A DNA stretch of 64,000 nucleotides from Paraphoma chrysanthemicola (taxonomy: Eukaryota > Ascomycota > Dothideomycetes > Pleosporales > Phaeosphaeriaceae). Below the pieces are notes generated by a model. It did not search any database and was not told where the DNA came from. It worked only from the letters and a program-made list of their open reading frames with translations. This document shows, piece after piece, positions 55,818 through 64,000 of the stretch; the first letter of the stretch is position 1; every line of letters begins with the position of its first letter. Made by a program: the position numbers and the translations under genes. The DNA is taken from positions 1 through 64,000 of the forward strand of contig JAGMWG010000009.1 of assembly GCA_020744225.1 (NCBI GenBank), in the 5' to 3' direction.

Positions 55818-58800
55818 CGTGAATACCTCTAAAAGCACTAGATCTGAAAAGTGACTCGATTTGAATGGATAGAGGGTGATAGTGAAGATTCGGATGGTTA
55901 TGGTGGTGGTGAGGTGATGTACACTGTCAAAATGACAATTGTAGCTGCAGAATCATTGATGTGGTCGAGATGGCGAAGTGAAGATTGTCAGCGAACGATG
56001 ACGTATGCGCGGGTGGCGGCGCCTCCTCATTGGCCGACTCTGCAACAACATCGAACGTTTGCGAACAACCATTCCCATCCATCCAACATCAGTATACCTT
56101 GCAGCTCATTTCTCATGAGTCCATGTGTGACAATTTTCGCAGCTCTAATGTTTCCGCCACATCCGGAGTGAGCCTGCGATGGCCGGGAGCACACGTCCTT
56201 GATCGAGGTGGCAACTACATATAACCGACTCCTGCTCAGAAACTTGCTGAAGAACGCGGCTGTACAGTTCCCTTGGTTCTGGCCACTACTGGATACACCT
56301 CACGGCCCCTGGAGAAGGGGTTGATGCTCGTTGCGAATCCACATGAAGGCACCCTGGGTAGTATTGAACGCCTTCATGATATCGCTACAATGTCCACTTG
56401 TGCCAAAGCTAGCGCGACTGCTTCATGAGTGTTAACTCTGAACGCGAGACTCGAATGGCTACGTCAAATTCGACTGCTCGTCCTTAGATCTGTACACACA
56501 AGGATTCACCATGGTCTGTCACTTCGCACGCTGAAGTAAATTCCCTGGACTGAGGTCAAGAAACAGCAAGGACATGAGGGATATTGAGAGCGAAGGATGA
56601 GATGTTACGGAAGGTTAAAATCCTCAATATGAGCCAGTCGGCCTTCTTTAGCATGATCGTCCACATGCCTAGACAATGCAATATAGCCAGAAGATCAAAT
56701 TTGAATCAACTGTCTAGATAACGGCCTACTACGACATTCTCTGATGCCTGCAAACCGCAAAGTATATCCACATCGACTTTGCCCTTGCGCGACGCCTCGA
56801 CCACTTTACTGGCACGATATCTGAAGTTGTGCCCAGATCTCAACCTCGAAAATCGGGAGCATATGACCATGCGAACGCTATGGCAATCCCGTAGGCATGT
56901 GCAGCCACGGCAAGATCCTACATAGACACCTCTTCTTCGGTGTTGTTTGCATCGTCGCATACTGATGGCTTTCGGATAAGCTCTGAGCTGTTATCCGGCG
57001 GGACACTTGCCTCACAACCTATGCAGACGATCTTGGGGCGAGGCCAGACATGATCCAAGAATTGAGAAAGGTTGGCAGTGATGTCCACTTCCATTCGAAC
57101 GCTAATGAAGAGCCACAGGAGCAAGTCGAGTTGGCGAAAGGTAATGGAGCAGCTCTTGCTATTCTTTTTGAACATGACCCATCGCTCAGTCAAGATTCAT
57201 GACTCAGGCATAACGTGTTGTCGTCGCGAAACCTCGACAGAGGAGATGTGATTGATCGTGCTTTCCTTCTCGAAGAGTCCGCAAATAAACACGACCAGAC
57301 CCTCTGCATAGCTGGCTTCCGCAAGGCTGTTTGAGTCATTCAGCCTGAGAAACCCCAGATCCGGCACGAGCCATGTCGTGTTCGTACGACTTCCCCATAC
57401 GATCGCGCACTTCCGCATTCGGCTCCACGCATACACCCGCTCACCGATTTCGATTTTCCACCTTCATCGCATGAACTGCGTACGTCCCTAGCCTTGTCCA
57501 GCTGCAACATCTGCACTGACGTAACACCTTCTCGTCACCACACGGCCCGGATAATCTCACCGACATAGACGCATCACCAAGCCGACATGGACTCGGTATA
57601 CCGCGCGCCATGGCACTTGGATATTACCCGGGAAGCGAGACCGTTTCAACGGCCCCGAAGATTTTAGACAAGTAGACGGGCCCGTTAGTTGTGTCCCGCA
57701 CATGCAGCATGCTAGACGGTGCCTTGCAGCATTCACGGCTTTGATAGATTTACCCGGACGATCTTTGTTCGTGGCCCTGCGCTTATGGCGTTGTTGTGGC
57801 ACTGCATGGCAATATTGCGCGCGTTGGTATGGCGTTGTCCAGGCACGTTGGACAGAGGCTCCGACAGTTGGATATGTGTAATCTCGACCAGAAGGCTGAT
57901 ATAGTCATGGTTCTTGAAGTAGGAGCTGGTCCTGTGCTACTTCTCTTAGCGAAGCCCATATTGTGGAGTATCGGCGCGCCACATATATCTCTTTTCATCC
58001 GGACTATACCTTGCTTCCCCGGATCTCGTTGCGTCTGGGATTGTCGCGTGCTGATCAGTGCCGTCTCGCGGGGACGAGTCGGCCAAAACACTGCGGCAAA
58101 TATCGTCAGCCTCGACACGCAGCCTCGACACGAATGCCTGCGAAGTCGGCGCGACTTTACAAATTGTTGTTGCCGAGAGAAAGGACGCTCCATCCTTGAC
58201 TTCCTTGGCCGATCAAGGGAAATATTTGGCATGCGGCGCGGTACTTACACGTGTAATCCACACGTCTCATGCACCAATTCCACCAATACGCGCAACAACA
58301 GCGCCGCAATATGGCAGAATCGCGTCCACCAACACGTGTGTTTCGCAGCTATGGACAAGTCTGCAACGGAGCTACGCACATCCAAATGGAGATGCATATG
58401 TCCATGAGGAGCACGGCGTCCGCCTCACCGCATCAGACTGCGTCTCCTTCTGCCTGTTGCGATCATCCAGGCACAGGACAACCAACATGTCGATCATCAA
58501 GTCTGGACCGCAAACATCCCAGTAACCCGTCTCTTTCTCGTGGTCGCATTCGCACACGCAGGTACGCGCCGAATGCCGAACCGTCCATGCTCACTGGGAT
58601 AATTCGCACAAGCAAAGCACAACGCACGTGCTTCCTTCTCCCGCTGGTGCCCTGAGAACCTCGCTTCATCTGACGCTCCTCTCGCGCCCGCGTTTCGCCA
58701 TGTCGTCCCTTTCCTTTGTCATGGTTAATAAACATGTGCCGAGCATGATCCTGCGCAATTATCGTGAGTTTTGTGTTTGCTTTGCAATTCCGAGGTTCGA

Positions 58801-59634
58801 GCTTGCCGCGTTGTCGCACATCTGTAACACTAGCGCCCGAGCACGTGCTCGCGCGACGATCAGGAGATTCGGTGCATCGGCACATCGGGGACATGGAGCC
58901 GCCAGATGGGAGATTGAAGTGACTGCGGCAACGGTGAGGTCAGGACATGGGCGGTAGGGGCCGTGGGGATCAGGGAATGGTCGATCATTACGGCAGTGGT
59001 GGCTTGAGGTTGACCTTTTAGGGGTGGTGGTAGGGCCGTTGAGGTCGGCGAGCGTGCTTGGGCAGGTGCATTAGGCTGGAAGGTGGAGCGAGGAAGCACA
59101 AGGTCATTCACAATATTCACGGTAGCAAGGGTGGAGGCACAGAGTATGTGGATGAATGAGTGAGTAATGTGATTACCATGGCAGTGCTGAGCTACAGCGG
59201 TGAGCGGAGTTGCACAAGAGCAACAATCCACTTCAACAACTATTATCCTAATCTCCAAGTCATTAGCGCCCAGCTTTTCCTGCGACTCCTGCGCACCGGG
59301 CTCTCCTGGCCACGTATGGATGACAAAAGAAATATTTGGACCGCATTATGCGGAGTTCTATAGAGTGATTCTAGAAGTACAGCAGCTGCCTACACGCTAG
59401 AGTTGCAATAGTGTGACAAAGGAAAGAACAATGACAATGCAGATAGATACGACTGCCTATATGAGATGTGCTCCAACAAGAGAGACTCCATCTGCCAGGG
59501 GTGACAGCGAAACAAATGACGAGATGTAGTGATGAGAGTAGGAAACGCGTGAGTCATGAAAATGTACACAAACAATGTGAAGAAGGTATGGTCCGGCCAC
59601 GCCTCGTGATCGGACCTCATTCGGAGCTGATACA
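55818..59634. other. 3.8-kb interval without a well supported gene
   Basis: Contains many short overlapping frames on both strands (56.7-58.9 kb). The only one noted is the minus-strand frame 57436-56918 listed separately. A GC-rich stretch near 58.8-59.1 kb shows no gene. Confidence 0.35.
56918..57436 (-). pseudogene. possible broken ORF with a single TGA
   Basis: One minus-strand frame runs 172 codons from 57436 to 56918 with a single in-frame TGA at 57197-57199. It contains VYAWSRMRKCAIVWGS and RQLDLLLWLFISVRMEVD but no domain I recognise. Weak candidate only; chance openness is possible. Confidence 0.2.
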
Positions 59635-62305
59635 TCACATGCTGGTAGGGGTGGGCGAGTTGCGGGGTGGTGACGGGAAGAGGCTCAACATGGGCGATCT
59701 GACCGACTGAGATGTGGTTGCTGCACGATTCCTTGGCTTAGTCTGTGGTGCTTCGGTAGACGTAGTCTGAGTGGGTAACTTTGCAGCCCCGTCAGACATG
59801 GCCTGCTTGCGGTGACGCGGATACGCATTGATTGAGCGCTGGGAATCGCTGCGAGCGACATCAGCAGAAGGCTCCTGCTCACTGCCCGCACGCTGTGGGC
59901 CGCGACGGGCGGCCTCAAGAGATGAACGAAGTTCCTCTTCGATGGATGTGCCTTGAGAGACAGGTTCCATTTCTTCATCTTCGGACGGAAAGAAGGTGCG
60001 GTTCTCAACCACACGACCCGGTGGGGTGATGTCATCGTCTTCCTTTTCTTCGTCCAGGTGTGACAAAGATGCTACAGATTCGGACATCTGGTCAATCACC
60101 AAGCTGAAGCTCAGATCTCGCCGCACTCGTCGGGAGGGCACAAGATCGGGCACGCTGCCAGCTGAGCTTGCAGAACGCCGAACGGGAGAGCTCCAAAGAC
60201 CTGAGTTCTGTGCCGAAGAGATGAGGCTGCTATCATACGAACTTCGCCTGCTACGAGCAGAGCTGGTAGAGCTATGTCGCGGGTCGAGCATAGGGAAGTG
60301 ACGGTCGGAGTCTTCATAGTCGTTTAGCAAGTCCTCATACGTGTGCTCTCGATCCTCTTTGTAGTCCTGGGGTACCAGCAGAGAGGGGTCTATGAATCCT
60401 CCCATGCTGTTGTTGGAGTTACGATGGAACAGATCGCTTGGAGTCCTCAGTGCTGTTTCCATGGTCGACGCAGACGTAGCGGATGTTGGCTCGAGATCAG
60501 GCGTACCCATAGCGCTAGGGACAAGCAAAGATGCACGGAATTCTTGTGGTTGTTGTTGGGATTCACGATCGAAGGGAGCCTGTAGTAGCGCAGAGGCTCC
60601 AAGATTGGCTCGACGGCCAGATCTCGATCTGTGCAGGGCTTCGTTCGTCTCCTCATCCGATGCGCGATCCCATTCGAAGTCGCAGTCCGCCTCCAGAGCG
60701 TGTTCGTATATGTAGTCAATGTCGTCCTCCCAGGACTCCTCAAGCATTCGCCAAGTATTTGACTTCCGTCGGTTGGCAGAAGGCCTTCGGACCGATGTCC
60801 TTCGAACCAACTCCGTGGAGCCCAAAGTCTCGGACATTTGAGATATAGGTCGGGTGGTCTGGGTTCTCTGGCTAAAAGAGCGTGGTGAGGCATGCGAGTT
60901 ACCTCGACTCCGATTCTTCGTGTTCGGAGATCTCTGACTATTGAAGATTGTGTGGTCAAAATTGGGAGATTTTGGAGTCGTCGGACTTCTCATCGGCGGT
61001 GCAGGTGCAGGTCGTGGTCGCACAAACCTCTCTGGTTCTTCGGCAACATCATCTAGGCTGGGGCTGAAGGGCGGTGTCATGGCTTGTATGGCACTGTCGT
61101 CGGGAGTCGTTAGCGCGTGACCAACGTAGACTGAGTCGTCCCTGATTCCAGGCAGATGGGGCTCGGCATATGCAGTAGCCAGCGAGAACGAATCCCAGAT
61201 ACCAGATTCCCTATTCGAACGCGACCTCCCAGACAAAAGTGTACCTCGAATCTGGGGTGGCAGATCCTCGGGCACGTCGTCAATTGACGCCAGGGATGGG
61301 AGAGACGACAGCCGAGGCGGTGCCACGACAGACTGTGAATAACGGTGACTGCGTGGCGGGACACCTGGTTGACTGAAGCTCTCCACAGATCTGGCTGAGC
61401 GAAGCGTTGGCCGGAACGCTTGCTCAAGCGGAGTAGCGTCCGATTGATGCAATTCGTGTATCTTGTGTGGGCTCTGTGGAGGCGATCCAAAGCTCGCTGA
61501 CGTTGGTGATCGATGCTCGCTTGCCAGTAGATTGTCAGAAGAGAAATTGTCGAAGTGCAGGTCGGCGGAACTGGTTGCGAAAGGGACTTTTCCAGGCTTT
61601 TGTGGCGATGACACCACTTCGCGAAAGCCGGGAGCTAGCTTGTCGCCTGCAGTCGGCGCGAATGCAGTGGAATGGTGTCGGTCTGTGTGCGTAAGGTGTT
61701 GAAACCCGAACGGACTGGAGATGATGTGTTTAAGACCATGCGCTATGAACATCAGCAAGTGGTGATACGTGTTTGGCCTAGAAGACATATTACTTACGGG
61801 GAACCTCTGATACATTGTTTCGCCGCTTGGGCTTTCGCAACACCGACGTTCTTTTTTTATCGCCAAAGTCCATCTCTTGGAATTCAGTAACGATGATGCT
61901 GGATGAGACCGACTCGCTCAACCTCTTTCCCTTCATCCCGCGAAATAATGATTTTCGGTAGCTAGACTGCTCCACCGGTCCATGAGGTCCATTGTGAATT
62001 ATAAATGGCGATGTTGGGCGGGAAGCTTCAACATGAGCCATATCAATAGGATTATGGATAGTGTATGATGAGTTTGTGCTTGTTGCGGTATTACTCCTGG
62101 CTCTCAAGTTGAATACAGAGGCTCTTTTGCTGGAAGGTGCTCTGTGTCTCTGCTCCGGTGAGTGCATTATGCCATTAGTGGAGTCGTCAGGGCATTGAGG
62201 AATCCTGGGTTCTGAAGGTGAGGCAGCTAAGGCAGGGTGAACCGGGTCATCCACAGAGGACTGTGTGGATTGTGGTGCGGCGTCATTCTTATGAGACGCG
62301 AACAT
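59635..62305 (-). CDS. CRIB-domain (Cdc42/Rac-binding) protein, largely disordered
   Basis: Two exons, 62305-61798 and 61742-59635, with a 55-nt intron (gtaagt donor; 2,616 nt, 871 residues). Just after the junction, near residues 175-192, lies HIISSPFGFQHLTHTD, matching the CRIB consensus I-S-x-P-x-x-F-x-H-x-x-H through which effectors bind GTP-loaded Cdc42 or Rac. No kinase domain follows, so this is not a PAK; it is a scaffold-type effector. The remainder is Ser/Pro/Arg-rich with many SP and RRxS sites (probable phosphorylation), one ordered-looking segment (KSNTWRMLEESWEDDIDYIYEHALEADCDFEWDRA) and an acidic patch (EEKEDDD). A role in polarity or hyphal growth is inferred from the CRIB alone. 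ATG 62305 is the first in frame. Confidence 0.9.
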
Positions 62306-64000
62306 AGCTTAGTAGCCAGAGCCAATTCCGGGAAGATGGCTTATAAGTAAGCTGAAGTGTAGGGCAATGCCTGTAGGGCGTGCGCAATGACCCACAACTG
62401 GTCGGCAGATGTATGGGTCCTCACCAGCATCGAGATACCCAATAGAGATTCGACGCGCAACTTGGTCCGGGGAATCCTGTCGCACACGCGAGCTCGGATG
62501 TTGTAATGTCGTGAGCTGGGTAGAACTGATGCAGAACATGTTAGTTGGGGTCCAAGCGCAGTACATATATGAAGCACGTTGACCTGAGACAGAAGGGACA
62601 GGGTTGGACAATGGAGCACCATATGAGAAAAGAATTGAAGCGGAGACAAGGAGAAGCCAAGCACGGACGGAAATGTGTTCGAGCTGCAATAGCCTTGGAG
62701 TGTTATGTACGCACCCAGTACGATGATTGGCCTGCCTGCAGGAAAAACTGTACCAATGCGAGTAACTACTGCTCGCGGGTGTGAGAATGTACAGTGCCGC
62801 AAGGCAACGGGTGATATAGATGGAGGCTGTATGGTTGTGGAGTAATATGACGAGGATGCGTTGTGTCCGTCAGGATGGTGAGGCGTAAGGATCGGTTAAA
62901 AATCTGGGCTAGTATGCAGCAGAGAAGGAATGGTGGATGAAATCTGACCCAGATGGCAGTCTTTCAGTAGCCGCGAAGAATGTTGAGTGGGAAACAACAA
63001 TGAGAAGTGTTGTGTCTTGTGGCGATTGTCGCGGTCAAGGGGTGGAGGGGCTTTTTTTTTGGCAGAAGCATGGTGTCAGCAGTCGTAGGGTCCACACTAT
63101 GTAAGTACATGCCGGGCGTACACAACCGTCGGCGAGCGTGTGGAGGAGGATGGATAGTGCTCAACGCGCAGCCCACCGAGGTTAGTGACATCCAGAACAA
63201 GCAGGGACAGGGTTGGCTGCACGCAAGAAAGCCATGGGTGTTTGCTGCTGAAAGGCGGCGACTGCGCAGCTGTCAGTGGCTGGCGGTAGCAGGGACAGGG
63301 AACCTTAGGACTAGGAAATGCTCGAATGCACCGTTGCACAAGCCATGACGCATCAATGCTGCGGCCCGACAGGTCGACGGAAAGTAATATAACATTGCAG
63401 GGATTGTGATGCTAGCCCTCCATTGGCTATTTGAGCGAATAAACGGGTAAATGATGCAGCAGGACTAGGACCGCTGGGTGGCCCACCTCGCAGGAACGCG
63501 AATTTGAGTGCACGAATGCCGGCCGCAGGTGGGTGGGTGGTACAACCGCGAGCATATTATATCAGATCTCCCAGAGTTACACAGCAAGCTGTTGCTGCTA
63601 AAGTCGAAGGTCTGGGCATGTCAGCACCCACCGAGCACAGAAGGTATGGCTTTGCACAAGCACACAACAACTCAGCAAAACGCGACGGGAATCTGGTAGC
63701 GCAGAAGCGGTGTTTTGGTGCCGAGCAGTGCCGGGATTGGCTAAGGCGTGCACGGCGCGAGTACCTGCAACCGTGATCCAGGTTCAAGCTTGATGGACGC
63801 GCTTCATGCGTGGTCCGACGTGCTCGAGCACGGATACCGCCTCGAGATTGTTGAACAGCGAAAGAGCGGAGAAACTCGAGACCGTCCGTCGCTCGCAGCC
63901 GACGAAGCTCTCGTTGGGCGCTCGTGTGAGATTTCGACGAGTAGAGTCGCATGTCCATTCAAGCAGAAACAACGCGTTTCCTGTTCTGGTATGAAACAAC
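62306..64000. other. upstream region of the CRIB gene and window end
   Basis: No supported gene. Contains a poly-T/A tract near 63051-63060. Likely a long promoter or 5' UTR for the CRIB-domain gene. Confidence 0.4.

Noticed and set aside
63557..63958. 133-codon minus-strand frame at the window end
   Set aside because: Arg/Ser/Ala-rich composition without motifs; looks like chance openness in GC-rich DNA.
1..64000. tRNA genes, rRNA, CRISPR arrays, operons, riboswitches
   Set aside because: No cloverleaf with a proper GGTTCGAATCC-type arm, no spaced direct repeats, and gene structure is eukaryotic. TTCGAAT-like words seen at about 13.1 kb are inside a coding exon.

Overview
The window is nuclear DNA of a filamentous ascomycete (Pezizomycotina). 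The evidence is many short GT-AG introns (41 to 98 nt, usually about 50) with CTAAC/CTGAC-like branch sites, fungal-only families (HET domain, NACHT_N STAND NTPase, Zn2Cys6 regulator, RTA1, MARVEL), and transposons carrying C-to-T / G-to-A damage typical of repeat-induced point mutation (RIP). The mixture fits Dothideomycetes, perhaps Pleosporales; that placement is inference. No tRNA, rRNA, CRISPR or bacterial-style operon was seen. All gene models were spliced by hand. Exon sums are divisible by three in every complete model except the secreted protein at 27.9-28.6 kb, which has an apparent one-base frameshift.

Layout. 1-3.8 kb: AT-rich RIP-degraded DNA, a pogo/Fot1 DNA transposon with 46-bp terminal inverted repeats and TA target duplications (transposase killed by three TGG-to-TAG stops and loss of the first catalytic Asp), then a 3' relic of a LINE. 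6.3-8.9 kb: an astacin-like zinc metalloprotease with three H-type lectin repeats, and a small secreted protein with a knottin-like cysteine C-terminus. 10.3-15.2 kb: a six-exon STAND/NLR-type protein (NACHT_N, NACHT, TPR, C-terminal zinc-binding module). 15.8-23.6 kb: two divergent members of one unrecognised protein family, one on each strand, flanking a DUF89 phosphatase and an F-box gene that share a divergent promoter. 25-31 kb: an AAAP amino-acid transporter, a Kex2-processed secreted protein, and a large protein of unknown function. 33.8-37.2 kb: a decayed F-box-like gene and a HET-domain gene. 38.3-49 kb: glutathionyl-hydroquinone reductase, MARVEL membrane protein, FAD disulfide oxidoreductase, RTA1 exporter. 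49.9-62.3 kb: Zn2Cys6 regulator, F-box protein, PAF-acetylhydrolase-like lipase, CRIB-domain protein.

The genes are not one pathway. The interesting parts are the allorecognition-like content (an NLR and a HET gene about 20 kb apart), the unknown paralogue pair beside the NLR, two cysteine-rich secreted proteins, and the protease-lectin fusion. Several kilobase-scale intergenic stretches hold no gene I can support.
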